DNA of 64,000 nucleotides from Rhexocercosporidium sp. MPI-PUGE-AT-0058 (Eukaryota; Ascomycota; Leotiomycetes; Helotiales). The notes beneath the pieces were generated by a model. It saw only the letters and a list, made by a program, of their open reading frames with translations, did not search any database and was not told where the DNA came from. The translations under genes were made by a program, and so were the position numbers. The DNA is taken from positions 1,984,001 through 2,048,000 of the forward strand of contig JAGTJL010000008.1 in assembly GCA_020746875.1 (NCBI GenBank), in the 5' to 3' direction. Shown one piece after another: positions 22,915 to 34,999 of the stretch (the first letter of the stretch is position 1; each line of letters opens with the position of its first letter).

Positions 22915-25313
22915 TCACAGGACAGGATCACCCATCAGAATGTTATCTAGCGCCAAACTCTGTCCAAACTCGACGTCTGGTTGGAAATCGTTGAAAACAT
23001 TCTGCATGATGGTGTCGATCTGGAATAATGGAAGCTCGGAGTCATCCGGCCTGCCGAATAACGATTCCCAGGGTTCTGAGTTGAGGAAGTCGTCGAATAG
23101 TTGTGTGGGGAGGGATGATTCGTTGCCGGGAGGAGTGTCAGCCTCTATCGCTGAGGGTGGTCCACCATTCTCATGCCCGCTTTCGGCTCCAACAGTGCGG
23201 GAAGCAGAGATTTCGTTCGGTGTCACGGTGGATTGTGAGGCTAGAGCATTCGGTGCTTTTTTGCCATGCATTTGGTTTTGTGAGTCCATCATCCACCGAA
23301 CAGTGACCGATGATAGCTCGTCCAGGATATCTCGACCTCGACTGACATCGACAAAATGCTCTGCAAGTGCACTCAGTACATTTGAGGAAATCTTGAGATC
23401 CATCATGAGTGTCTCCGCGCTCGTGTTCCTCGTGACACTGGGGACACTCCAAGTACAGTAAAGCATCGTGACCGTTGCCAAGAAAATGGAGTGTAGTGTC
23501 TGCCAGTTAAACACCAAAAGATCTCCACGATACAGTTGATCGAAGGTACGGATGACCGCAATTGAACTCTGGTGACAAGTATGTAAAGACTCGTGGGATG
23601 GGTTGGGAATCGCTGGACTTGGTCGCAGGAGCAGCATCACTACCTCATGGTACTTGATCTCACTGAGCTTTGTTTGGGTTTGGTTGAGCTGAGGAATTTC
23701 CGTTGCCCATTGCTGAAGCCGACCAAGAACATCAGCTTGCCACTGGAGGATATCTGGTATTTGAGGATAAGAATAGGCTGGTGTTTTGCGGGAGATGCTG
23801 TTGGCGATATACTTGATCTCGGAGTTCAGCTGCGAGAGTTTGAACAGATGGATAGCAATTGTAGCGGAAGTGGGCAGACTGTCCTCTAGTCTAGGGCTTG
23901 GGAATGGAGATAACAAACCGTCGTCATCTATATCTACTGGTAACTATGAAACCATTAGCATGCAATTTACAGAATCAAAGGAATATGGCGATACTGACAC
24001 GAAGTTCACAAGCTTCATCTCGAAGGCCAATTGGTCGTCCCATTATTGTCGCTAATGTCCTGTCCAAAGAATAAACCACCCAGAATATTCTCGTTCTCAT
24101 CTCTTGAGTCAAAAATGACAGATTTCTGCCAGCCCTGACATCCCGTTGAAGTCCCAGATCCAGAACAGATGCAATACATTGGTAGTTGAGATACCACAGA
24201 TTTAAGCCCATGGAAGGATTATACATTCCGTAGACCTGAAGGAGAAGGAGACACTGGAGACCCTCCAGAGACCCTTCAATCGAAATCTTGTCGAAGTAAC
24301 CCATAGCTGTCACGCAGTACCCTTCAGCGGATAGAGGCAACTTCAATCGGCGGGATAGAATAGTGGTGGAAATCGCTAAAACCATGAACACCTGGAAAGC
24401 TGCGACAGGGCTGGGAGATTCTGTAGCGAAAACATGGCTCATGAGTTTCGCATGTGTCGACTGGTGAAGTATGGGATATTGAAAATGTACAGTATCCCAA
24501 TATGCTTGGGACAATTGCACAGCATTTTCGAAGCTTGAAGGAAGTGATGCCAGCCCAACCTGAAATGCTTCACTCGCAACTGTCGATATTGCCTCTGAAT
24601 GTCCATTCTGACGGCGAGAAGTACTCCGTCTACCAATACTTGCGAATAGGAGCTTTGCAAAGGAGTATCCACTTGAAGGTCCAACATATCGAAGGTCTTG
24701 CCCAGCAGTCACTGACACCAAGCCGATCTCGTGAGCGAGCCGCTCTGGTTGAGGGTTCTCCACAGCTGGTGGTAGAGAGGCTTGGGCAGTATGTTGAGTA
24801 TCGTCATATATCGAACTACCGTAATGCTCCCCACTCTGGAGATTATTCTCCTGGATGAGCCTTGGTCCGCTACTTACATCGACCCCAGGGCAATGGGTCG
24901 CAAGTTTTTCTTCCAGCCAACGGACTCTATCCTGAAGACTCGCCACGTACCTAAACCATGTTAGTATTCATGATCATCTGAACATTAGTGCGGTTATATA
25001 CGCCTTGGAACATCTATCATTTTGCTTCGCACCGTCAATGCAAGCAGCACCGGCTTTTCTGCACGACGAGCACACTGGGCTTCCTCCATCGCACTTTCAA
25101 CCCCCAAATATTAGCCATATTTTTCTCGGCATCTGAGCTTCAACCCTAGCAGAGTAATTGCGATCATCGAAAGCATACCTTGATCTTCCTCTTCTGGCAT
25201 CTCAAACACGCAAATCTGATCCTGGTAAATTTACGAGATTGACTCCGCTGTTCACTCTCTGCGCCAGGTGTATTGTTCGTGGGCTCACGGCTTGATCCCC
25301 GCTCACTCATCAT
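22915..25313 (-). CDS. Zn2Cys6 transcription factor with fungal_trans domain
   Basis: A fungal binuclear-cluster transcription regulator. The start (tandem ATGs at 25313 and 25310) is followed by a Ser/Arg-rich lead and the DNA-binding cluster CLRCQKRKIKC...C..C......C, whose spacing is C-x2-C-x6-C-x6-C-x2-C-x6-C. An intron of about 90 bases splits the cluster right after its KIK, which is why it is easily missed. After a second intron comes a coiled-coil dimerisation helix (SLQDRVRWLEEKL). The middle homology region follows, with GYFDKISIEGSLEGLQCLLLLQVY, WYLNYQCIASVLDLGL, TRIFWVVYSLDR and GRPIGLRDEAC, all typical of the fungal_trans domain. The C-terminus is acidic and hydrophobic, a plausible activation region. 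About 730 residues. Position suggests it regulates the adjacent transporter, dehydrogenase and hydrolase genes, but this is inferred only. Confidence 0.9.
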
Positions 25314-25639
25314 GTTGTATTGTAAAGTTTTTTGATGTCCACTCCGGATTCGAGACGGTCGTGGAATACGGAGGAGGCAGAGCTGACGGAAGCTGGCCCG
25401 TGGAGAGACGGAAGTCCATCCGCACTCTCAGTTGCCCCTCCATCTTTCTTGGCGCCATACCAGTACATACCCGACCATGGGAGTTGTCGATGGACAACTC
25501 TTGCTCTCTGGCAACAAGTCTTGCCCTCCTGTAACACAACCTTCTTCATTTCACCTTTGCAAAAAATCGGTACTACTTTATCATCAGGTCATATCAAGAA
25601 CGATTTCTGCCCAGTAATCAATCGAGACTGCAATTCAAA

Positions 25640-26154
25640 ATGACAGTCATCCACATCGGTACTCTCCCCACTCTCTGAGAACTCTATCAACATTACTCTG
25701 ACTGCCTTTACAGTCTTATTCAAATTCAAACCTGCAGCAACCGCAATCCAAAGAGAAGCTTTTATCAAAGCAGCAAAAAGTCTCAAGTCATTAACCAGTG
25801 TTAAAGATGGCCGACTCATTTTCGGCGGCCCATCTCTCACCGACCCAATCAGTAAAAGTAAAGGATTTCAATGTGCTCTTGTGAGTTATCATAATGATTT
25901 GAAAGCTGTGGAAGAATATCATGCGAGTGAGGAGCATGAAAGGTATGTAATATGCTACTTTTGGGTGTGGTGGTAGAAGGAAGGAAAGTTAAAGGTGGAT
26001 CAGACTGCTGATATGTGGAGACAGGCTGAAAAGTACTTATGTGCTTCCTTTGACGGAAGATCTGGTCAGATTTGACTTCGAGGTTGATCGCGAAGATGAA
26101 GATTTGGTTGGAGTGTTGCCAATGGTTGCCAAACAAGGCGTTGGGAGTATTTGA
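25640..26154 (+). CDS. Small Dabb (stress-responsive A/B barrel) domain protein
   Basis: A small three-exon gene. Exons are 25640-25658, 25714-25942 and 26025-26154, with introns starting GTACTC and GTATGT and ending TTTACAG and GACAG. Phases agree, giving 125 residues. The N-terminus reads MTVIHIVLFKFKP, the strongly conserved first strand of dimeric alpha-beta barrel (Dabb) proteins. A GGPSLTDP loop, an FQCALVSYHN strand and an EEYHASEEHE helix follow, all in the usual order. Dabb proteins are small cytosolic dimers; some are stress-induced, others are cyclases or decarboxylases in polyketide-type pathways. No catalytic residue can be assigned. The C-terminal exon is acidic (DFEVDREDEDL) and less typical. 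It starts about 330 bases from the divergent Zn2Cys6 regulator, so shared control is possible. Confidence 0.85.
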
Positions 26155-26529
26155 GGAGATTTGTTTGCAATGCGGGAGTGCGAGGTAGAAAAGGGAAATG
26201 TTGTCGCAGAGGCATCGTATTAAGATGAAACTGGCGGGAAATAGACGGAACGAGTCAGGTATATACAGACGTTTATTTGAGTGGACATACCTGAATGCTG
26301 TCACCTATTCTTGTGGCGTCTCAAAGGTCAAACAATGATCCGTTCAAGTCAAGTGGGCACTTGCAGAGCACCACAATGTACTCGAGGTAAAGCTCCATTG
26401 TTTCTCTATCAACTCCAATCAACTATGGGTATCGTTTTCGATCATGCTTTCTAATTGATGTCTATTCATCGAGAAATGCACTAACCCGCTAAGCCGCAAC
26501 CACATCCGCATGCAAAGCCGCGCAGAAAC
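26155..26529. other. Intergenic, convergent 3' ends
   Basis: Nothing recognised. It lies between the convergent Dabb and OGFr-domain genes. Confidence 0.5.
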
Positions 26530-27446
26530 CTAATCAGCTGTGTTGAGTTTATCTTCACCCTTACTCGTTGGGTCTGGGTCTGGCATATCTAGCTTGGGCA
26601 CTCCGATTTCGGCGCACTTCACTATAGACTCAATGTCGTTAGTAGTCTTCACGCCAGCTTCCGCCTCGTCGCCCTCCTTCGTCTCAACTTTCTTCACGCC
26701 GCTCCCTTCTTCTGCACGATCTCCATCCACTTCCATCGCCTTTGTGGCATCAACACCGTCGTCGGTCTTCCTCGAGTCTTCGACATGCTTTCGAAGCTCC
26801 TCAAATTCTCTCAGAAACTTTGGTCCGATACTCAGGTCATCATCGCTATAGACATCGTTATCATCGAGATCCGGACGTAGATTCAGTGTTCTCTCAGCAG
26901 CACGACGCCAGTACTCCTGGGATCGAGAGCTTACTCGTCGATGGTATTGCTGCAAGGCGGCATAGAAGGCTTGGGCCTCGCTCTCGAGACCGAGAACACG
27001 CAAGCAACGGATGATTCTGGTGATGCGGAGATGGTTGTGATCAAATCGAACATCCCAGTGTCCGGAATGGATGTCATAGTTTGGACCCTTGCGAACCTAA
27101 AGATAACATTGTTAGTTCAAGCCGCTTTTCGTTATTATTGTAGAGATCATACCTTAACACCATCCTCTCCATCGACGAGTTCAAAGCCATAGAACCACAG
27201 AATCTTCTTGAATGAATCCTTCAATCTGTCTCTCAGTTCGGGTCGTGCACGGAAGGCATCGAAGACTTGGCGATCGATCGTTGGCGCGCTCCACTGGACA
27301 CCAGACTCTTCGGGCAGCGGGAAGACGATTTGAATGTAATCATGGGCCGACTCCAGTTTGTTGGCATTCCACCCAAGGATATCTGTCAGATAGCGGCCTC
27401 GGTGATCAGGATTAGTTCCTTCGTAGAAGGTGATAAGAAGGCTCAT
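26530..27446 (-). CDS. Opioid growth factor receptor (OGFr) domain protein
   Basis: The N-terminal half matches the conserved OGFr domain: FYEGTNPDHRGRYL, DILGWNANKLESAHDYIQIVFPLPEES, and LKDSFKKILWFYGFEL. A single intron lies near 27093-27153. The next exon continues the domain (HWDVRFDHNHLRITRIIRCLRVLGLE) and ends in a long acidic, Lys/Glu-rich, probably disordered tail of about 110 residues. In fungi such proteins are common and uncharacterised; the vertebrate name reflects homology of this domain and does not imply opioid binding. The start ATG at 27446 leaves only four residues before the domain. An open frame further upstream (27500-27637) could be an extra exon, but I could not join it in phase. 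Probable location nuclear or cytosolic; no signal peptide or membrane segment. Confidence 0.85.
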
Positions 27447-27702
27447 CTTGTCCCTGGATTCGTGAGGCTGTGATGATCTGATGGGATTAGTTGGAATTGC
27501 TGCAGAAATTGGGAATTAAGAGCATATACTTTCTCTTGGACATCTTTAAATTCTTTGTGCTGCTCGACAAACGAGAACCTATTTGAGGAGGCAGGAACCC
27601 GAGGCGTGCACGTGTTTGAAGAGGTGAATGACTGCACGTGACCATCGCCTTAGGAGCTTGTGAGTAGGTATGCCTAAAGAGCTATCGTGTGTATGTATCA
27701 AA

Positions 27703-28690
27703 TTAAGAGAGTTGGAACCCGGCCTCATTGGCCTGGGGGTATGCTTTGCGTTCTAGCTTCACAGTTATTTCTGAGCTTTGGCGCTCGGATTCAAGCTTAA
27801 AGCCCTCCCCGCCTTGGCAATCATGTTCATTCATCTCCTCTTCAGAATCAACACAGTGTTCTCTCAAAGGCTGCTTGGAAGTCTCCTCTCCATTCAATTG
27901 CGACATACCATAACCTCCCTTGATCGGATGCCAGTATCGTCCAAGGTCCAGGCCAATACTTTTGGCTGGCTCATGACGACCTTCTGTTTCTAGCCAGACT
28001 ATACTAAGCTGCATGCACGAGCAGCCATGAAAGTCGTTGCTACAGACCCCATATGAGATGCAAGTCACCCAGGGTGGGATAGCAACAGGCCTGTAGAACG
28101 GGTTTGGACCGCAAGATAAGTATGGTAGGTTTTTTGTGATTGACGAGTTGGTCCTGCAAGCGATTGGCAGCCAAAACAGCTGGAGCATCGAATTCTGACC
28201 TCGAGGTCATGCTCCCTAATGGACAAGACAATCGCTCTAATGGATCATATGTTGGAGTTTACAGTTCACGTCTCGATTCTGGCTTTCCCCCAGACCGATT
28301 GTCACAATAAAAATTATGACCATCTTCAAGCTTTCTTGGATCTGCAAATCCATGCCGAGGTTGTCTCTAGTGTACCCTCAAAAGGCAGACTAGTTCCACA
28401 ACTGGAAGGTTGTCAAAGCTTAAGCTTCAATAGAGACGGCTGCCAGATAGATCTTCGTTCGGACGAATGCTTCCATTGGCGGGGTAGGCCTATCGGGCAT
28501 GCGATTAACAAGGGCTCTAACCTGGAATGATTGTTCACGCAAGCCACAACCTATGACTTCTCGTTGAAGAAGCCACTTTGGTGCCCTGTACATTTCAGAA
28601 GGCCGCAAGATGGACAGGTTCTTGGTGGGGTATTTGACACGAACGATAACTTGAATGTTATGTTAGGTGTAGAGTAGACATGATTAGGCG
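27703..28690 (-). other. Possible degraded or unresolved coding sequence
   Basis: Two minus-strand stretches look more protein-like than random. One (about 28435-28665) is an open segment containing an RPSEMYRAPKWLLQREVIG run and PDRPTPPMEAFVR. The other (27703-28188) has 161 codons containing WLETEGRH and GLDLGRYWHPI. No consistent start, splice pattern or domain links them, and stops separate them. I recognise no family. It may be a hypothetical gene whose introns I could not place, or a fossil. No other gene is visible between the OGFr gene and the sedolisin gene. Confidence 0.25.
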
Positions 28691-28741
28691 GGATCGGCCT
28701 TGGTCTGAAGTGTACATAAAAGCTGGACGCCCCCCTCCAAA

Positions 28742-31023
28742 ATGAAAGCCATCAAGAAGATCAGTCCATTATTTGCAATGCAATTCTCTTTACTTACTCT
28801 ATCTGGTCTAATGACCGTGGCCCTATCCGCCCCTACACTTAACTCAAGACATGTCGTTCATGAACGGAGGGACCGACTTCCAACACATTGGGTCAAGAGC
28901 GCAAGAATCCATGAAGATCATGTGATCCCAATGCGCATTGCTCTTGCACAAAACAACCTCCACAGAGCAGATGAATTCCTCATAGATGTCTCTCATACAG
29001 AGTCTCCAAATTTTGGCAAACACTGGTCCGCAAAACAAGTTGCCGAGATGTTCGCCCCAAGTGATGAGACAGTATCATCGATCTATGACTGGCTTGCAAA
29101 ATCGGGAATCACCAGTAATCGCATCAAGCAGTCCCAGAGTCTGAACTGGATCCATGCCAATTTGACCGTCTCTGAAGCAGAGAGGCTTTTGAACACCAAG
29201 TATTACGAGTACACGCACCTGGAAAGCGGCCAAGCTCATGTTGCCTGTGAGGAATACTCTGTACCAGAAGACATCCAGCGTCATGTCGACTTCGTCACTC
29301 CCACACTTCACTTCGATGCCAAGATCGATATGAGGAAGAAAAGACGAGCAATGGACCCAAGTGATGTTGCTGTTGCAAGGCGCCAAACTACCGTAGCAGG
29401 TCACAATGTTCAGCCAGGCATCGGACATTCAATTGGGTCTCCAGGGGACAAGTCTTTACCCAAGGATGGAGGTCGAATCCCCTTTGGAGCTATTCTCGAC
29501 CAGCTGAAGCATTGCGACACATCTATTGTTCCAAACTGCTTGAGAGCATTGTATCAATTTCCACCAAATATTATCGCAAACCCCAAGAGTAAGTGAAATC
29601 GTTCTTGTCGAAATCGATAGCTGGCTCACAAGTCGCAGACTCATATGGTATCGTTGAATATACACCACAAGCATACCTACCAGGTGATTTAGACAAGTTC
29701 TTTGCCAATTTTACGCCATCTGCTGTTGGCCAGCGTCCACTTCTGGACTCCATCGATGGAGGTTATCTCCAGACAGACAGGCAATCATTTGCCTACAATG
29801 GAGAGTCGGTAGGTAATCTCACTCCATATTACTGCCTTCGACTAAGACACCTAGGACCTCGACCTCGAGTATGCCATGTCTTTGGTATATCCTCAAAAGG
29901 TCACTCTATACCAGGTAGGAGACAACCTCGAAGGGGCCTCTTTCAATAACTTCCTCGATGCCATCGATGGAAGCTACTGCACGTACCAAGGGGGCGACGA
30001 TCCAACTCAAGATGCAGTATATCCAGATCCTTATGGTGAAGGTTTTGGTGTTTATAAAGGCCCCGAGAACTGGTAAACGTCCATCAGATATCCATATACA
30101 ACGCCCACTAATGCATTGAACAGTGGAGGATTCGCCGCGACCAAAGTCATTTCAACATCCTATGGCTACAACGAAGCTGACTTGACTCCCTTCTACGAGA
30201 ATCGACAGTGCCACGAGTACATGAAGCTTGGTCTCCAAGGTGTCACGTTTCTGTATTCGTCAGGTGATTATGGTGTTGCTGGAAATGGAGGACAGTGTAT
30301 CGATACTGCCACTGGCATGTATAACAACGGTAAGAAATCTAAATTATCAATGGGGGCACATTACTCACATTGATTTCTAGGCGGATCCGGCATGTTCAAC
30401 CCGGCTTTCCCAAGCACATGTCCTTGTAAGTGTCGTTCTGCCTTTGTCCTTCTCGAATCATTATCAACTGACTCAATTCAGACGTGACTTCCGTCGGAGC
30501 AACTCAAATCACTCCCGGTGCAAGCGTAACCCAACCCGAGCAAGCAGCTGAAAGCGTCATCTACTCCGGCGGCGGTTTCTCCAACGTCTTCTCCCTACCC
30601 TCGTACCAATCTTCCGCCGTCAAAACTTACTTTGCGCAACACAAGCCATCATACGGTTCCGACCGCTACAACACCTCTCAAACCTCCCGCGGTTACCCAG
30701 ATGTCTCTGCCAACGGCGTCAACTACGTTATCGCAGTCGATGGGAATTTCAGCTACGTTTATGGCACCAGTGCAAGTGCACCGACTTTTGGGAGTATCGT
30801 TACACTGATCAATGGCGCGAGGCTGGCAATTGGGAAGAGCTCTGTTGGGTTCATGAATCCTGCTTTGTATGCGCACCCAGGTGTCTTGAATGACATTACC
30901 AGTGGAGGAAACCAAGGATGTGGAACTCCAGGCTTTACCAGTGTCAAAGGTTGGGATCCAGTGACGGGACTTGGAACTCCGAATTTCCCGAGAATGCTTG
31001 CACTGTACTTGGGGTTACCTTGA
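28742..31023 (+). CDS. Secreted sedolisin (S53) serine-carboxyl protease
   Basis: An extracellular acid protease of family S53 (tripeptidyl-peptidase/aorsin group). The N-terminus has a signal peptide (LLTLSGLMTVALSAPT). A pro-kumamolisin-type activation prodomain of about 170 residues contains FGKHWSAKQVAEMFAP and AERLLNTKYYEY, and a linker follows it. The mature domain holds the Glu and Asp of the triad in GES/DLDLEYA, formed across a splice junction near 29808-29856. The SYG segment follows, then the nucleophile in YGTSASAPTFGS. The C-terminal calcium site matches DITSGGNQGC...GWDPVTGLGTPNF. Six exons with 45-65 base introns give about 670 residues, a normal length. All catalytic residues are visible, so activity is expected at acid pH. 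A minus-strand secreted carboxylesterase converges on it. Confidence 0.92.
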
Positions 31024-31402
31024 TGAGATGGATTTTTGAGGTGGAAATAAAGGATCTTGACTGGTAAGGAGGAAGTCTGGAAGGAAATCTGTACGATTGG
31101 TGGATGGAGTCTCAAGGTCAACAAAGGATATAAGCGAGAACAAAAATATCGAAACATGAAGATTTAGCTCCCTAAAAATTAAAAAAATTAAAACTCAAGA
31201 AGAACATTATGATTGATACAAACTTGAGTTTAAGTCTATGAATTGTGGAGTTTCTTGAACAGGGACACGTGAGAAGACAAAACCATTTCATCCTCCTAGG
31301 GTGGGTGGCTTCCTCCAGGCAGCACTGCCAGAACAGAATCAGGCTCACTACTGGCTATCGAATTTCTTCTCCCAGGGTTCCAGTGACGCTCATTCTGGGA
31401 GC
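31024..31402. other. Intergenic, convergent 3' ends
   Basis: AT-rich, with no gene. Contains the 3' UTRs of the convergent protease and esterase genes. Confidence 0.5.
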
Positions 31403-33219
31403 TTAGCACATCTCCCCAAAGATTCGACAAATTAACGCTGTTAAGCTCGCGTCGGCACATCCGGCATCATACAGCTCAGGGAATGCCAAGTTCGTGCCGA
31501 CCTGGTTTTCAAAACCAAGTCTCACGAGCGTCTCCCCAGCAGGATTATACATCGGCCAGCCCCCTTCATAAGTACTCAACCCAGCGACAGGATCTTTCGC
31601 GAATGCCACCCAGGCTCCTTTAAGATACTCCGTGAAAGCGTCTTCCTCGGGAGTCGATTGCTCAAGTTGTGACTCTGTTCCGAAAAGGAGAGTGAGCTCC
31701 GCGCCGTGGTATGCGCCTCCTTCGGAACTGATGTTGATGTTGGGAAAGATGGCATGGAAGCGGTAGCGCCAGGTTGGGTTGTTGGCTAGGATGCTGGCGT
31801 TTGCTCGTTGGCCAATTGGACAATTGAAGCTTGAGAGAGCCATTTCATCCCAGTCGGAATCTGCGAAAGTAATACCGCCTAAGGCAAGTCTAGATTATGA
31901 TCGTGTTAGTAACTGATTGTGTCAAGAAAAATCATTTTACGAGAGATCGGGGGAGCAGGGTTGTGGCATTGTTAGAGAGAGAGAAGACCGGGAATTGGAG
32001 GTCACTTACTGGGTGCGAAACATTCCTGGCTCATAGTCGTTGCTTCCAACTACTATCGGGATGCTGGCAGGAGTCTCATTCGTGTAGTTGGCGAACACGA
32101 TTGTATCATCCACAGACGGTCCGAAAGGGCTCAAGAGAGCATAACTGCCGGTAGTGGGAACAGCAGCCATGATGGAGTTGATATCGGCTGTACGCATACA
32201 GTTCAGGAGCTCAGTGGCATCCGTGCTTGCATTTCCACAGCCGACTGTCTGTGTAACAGTATACCAATTCGAGGCAATGGTTTCTGCAGTATAAGGCAGA
32301 CCGAAAGCGAAGACTGAGCCTGACTGTGCGATGATCCCAGTGACGATAGGGTCGGAGGGGTAAGCATAAGTAAGGTAATCTGTTGATGCACCACCTGCTG
32401 ACTGTCCAAACAGCGTGATGCGTGCTGGGTCTCCACCAAAGTTTGCGATGTTATCACGGACCCATTCGATGGCAAGACGTTGATCGAGGAAAGCGAGATT
32501 GTTTTGCCCCTTGGGGTTTCCTGGGAAGCCAAGGATGGAGGTTCGGTAGCTGTGAAGGGATTAGGGCAATTCTGAGTTGCGTCAGAGTAGTGCTCTTACT
32601 TGAACGTCACAATGACAACGTCCTTCTGCTCCGCAAGAGTCGAACCTTCATAAACGGGAGTTGCAGAAGAGCCAGAAGAAAAGCCACCACCGTAGATGTA
32701 AATCATGACGGCTTTCTTCTCTTCTCCAAATTGAGGCTTGGTCCAAATATTGAGAGAGAGGCAATCCTCGCTTGTAGGTCGGCCACCACCAATGGTGCCG
32801 AAGAGTTCCAGACCAACCGCTGTGACGTTCGAAAAGGCGATGGCCTCTGGTGGGGGAGGAGGACCATTTGCGCCTGGGAGTTGAGGGCATGTGTTTCCCT
32901 AGATAACGTTAGCTCAATCAAACAAAGCGGAATGGTTTTCGAAACGCACAAAAGTAGAGCCGTTGATAGGGGAAGTCCCGATGAATTTCACTGGTGCTGC
33001 AAACCTGAGATCTCCGACAGGGGCTTGTCCAAAGGGAATACCAAGATACTCGGAGACCTCTGGAAACTTCGAGGATGCATGTCCGGTGACAGGACCGCTG
33101 CTAGTCTGGACTGTTTGACCAACTGTGAAGTCATATTCGTTGATACAGCTGTCGTTACTGACTGGAGCACCCCAGACAAATGGAAGGGACAAAGTGGCAA
33201 TGAAAGTGATTAGTTGCAT
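31403..33219 (-). CDS. Secreted type-B carboxylesterase/lipase
   Basis: An extracellular alpha/beta hydrolase of the carboxylesterase type-B (cholinesterase-like) family. The ATG at 33219 starts a signal peptide (MQLITFIATLSLPFVWGAP). Family motifs follow: GPVTGHASS, YLGIPFGQAPVGDLRFA, EDCLSLNIW, YIYGGGFSSGS (oxyanion hole), and the nucleophile elbow FGQSAGG. From family position the acid is probably in SNDYEPGMF and the catalytic His in AYHGAEL. Cysteines match the usual disulphide pattern (NTCPQL, SEDCLSLN). Three introns interrupt the gene, near 32899-32949, 32550-32600 and 31888-32010. The estimated length is 545 residues, as expected. Natural substrates in fungi vary (lipids, hydroxycinnamate esters, toxins) and cannot be told here. 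Confidence 0.9.
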
Positions 33220-34149
33220 TGTGAAGGAAGGAAATGCAAATGTAGTGAATGACAGTTTAAATGAATAATAAGGAATGAGGATAGTGAAGAAAGAGAAGAA
33301 GACATACTCGGGACTGGCTTCCTCTATATAGAAGACTCGCCTCAATCGCCGCAAACTCTGTTAGTATCAGGTATGATAAGGCGGATCCAATACGATACTT
33401 TGAATCAAAAAGCATCGAATGAGAGGAAATTCTAAACGCATTTTATGATTTGCATGCCCATCCAAGTTTGACGGATCTTGTGGTCCATGGGTGCTGTTCC
33501 CCCTGAGGTAGCGTGGTCCACTTTTTATCGTTTATCCCTTGGTCTAATTGGCCCAACGGAACTGTCAGCCCCAATTGCTGTTGTCAGATTGATCGTGATA
33601 GCCTTAGCCAAATATGCACTCAAGTACCAGAATATCTCAAACTAAGTCACTTCTGCAGTTTATTTGCTAAGATCGATTCAGATACGTACCTATGTATTGA
33701 ACGGAAAGGGATACCAGTCTAGATTGTTCCTTCCCTAGAATGATACATTTATCGAAGTCGAAATCGCGCTGTATCTTGCCGTTGCTTTTGTTTCCGCGAA
33801 TGTAATGGGGTACTCTCTGTTTCCTAGTAACTAAATTGATATTTCTTGACACTTGCGGGCTAACGCACTGACCTCAATTCGGTAGCCATGAAGTACAACA
33901 GCTTTGACACTCCAATGAGAAATGTTTCTCTCATGTTCGGTGAAGCATTGGCGATTTTTTTTGATTGAGATGTCTCTATTCCTTGGTTGAATGCTCCATA
34001 GTCGTCAATCACTTCGTCAGGTTGTGAGGAACTCATAAAATTCTCTACAATTGTTTGGAGTATACATTCAACTACTTTGCTTCATACAAATTAGAAGAAG
34101 AACAGCCTAGATGCCCGGATTGAATCATCAGCTCCCACGTGAAAGATTA
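33220..34149. other. Intergenic, AT-rich
   Basis: No gene recognised. The right part of the probable esterase promoter lies here; the rest borders the decayed glycerate kinase and may itself contain unrecognisable remnants. Confidence 0.4.
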
Positions 34150-34752
34150 TCAGGTGGAAATTTCAGGTTGGGGATACATCCTAGATCTAAGCAGGAAATA
34201 GAGTACCCCTCGAATACTAATATGTCCGTACGTACAATTCCATCGGCCGTGGACCGCTTGCTGAATTTTCTTGCCTGCTTTTGCTCGACCCCAAATAGTG
34301 GCAGTGCCTTGTACCATCCTGGCTCCACCGTCGCTCGTTCCAGAACCACCACAACCCACAATGATCTGCTCTGCACCATCATCTAAAGCCGCCATAATCA
34401 AATGACTAACCCCGTATGTGGTGGTAACACCAGGATCGCGAGTATCCCGTGAGACCAGGCGCAATGCCGCTGCAGCGGCCATTTCGGTCACTGCTGTTTT
34501 CGATGTGCCACCGAGGAATCCGTAAAAAGATTGCACTGTCGTTCGAATTGAGCCGGCCACTTCCACAAACTTGAGCACTCCTTGTGTAGCCTGGACCAGA
34601 GCACGGGTAAACCCTTCTCCCCCATCGACAAGAGGAGCTTTGCGAACAATAGCATTGGGAACGACTCGAAGGATGCTCTCTTCGATGCAGTCTGCTGCGA
34701 CATCTGCCTTGAGACTTTCCTTGAAGCCCGAAGGCGACACAAGGATCTTCAT
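34150..34752 (-). pseudogene. Truncated glycerate kinase (GckA/GlxK-type)
   Basis: The first 165 or so codons match the start of the type-2 glycerate kinase family, which phosphorylates D-glycerate with ATP. Support: MKILVSPSGFKESLKADVAA, APLVDGGEGF, TAVTEMAAAAALRLV, TTYGVSHLI, and the glycine-rich GCGGSGTSDGGARM motif. Family-like sequence continues as MVQ, but the next residues fit better in the neighbouring frame (ALPLFGVEQKQ), which suggests a one-base insertion near 34310. The open frame then ends after 200 residues, about half the usual 370-400, and no C-terminal half is visible. The stop at 34150 therefore truncates the protein inside the fold. A broken MFS transporter lies directly beside it, so both look like remains of an abandoned metabolic locus. 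Confidence 0.8.
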
Positions 34753-34999
34753 AGGCTGGCCGCTAATCTTTGGGATGCTGGAAATTATTGTGACGTATAC
34801 TCGCTCATAATGTTAGAGCGCTCCTCTTCCTCGTCACGTTGTATCAGACGCCTCCCCTTGTTCCGCAATTTTGAGATCCCACAGCTCTCATTCAAAGTCT
34901 TTCCAGGCAATTTTGGCCGCACTTGGTCTCCGAACGGCCCCTATAGAGGTCTTGTTCGGGAACAGAGATCAGATGATGATCTCGAGCGGCAAGAGTTTG

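Noticed and set aside
17340..26154. Secondary-metabolite biosynthetic cluster
   Set aside because: No polyketide synthase, peptide synthetase, terpene cyclase or prenyltransferase is present; only accessory-type genes.
25849..26304. Minus-strand open frame of 151 codons
   Set aside because: It is antisense to the well-supported Dabb gene.
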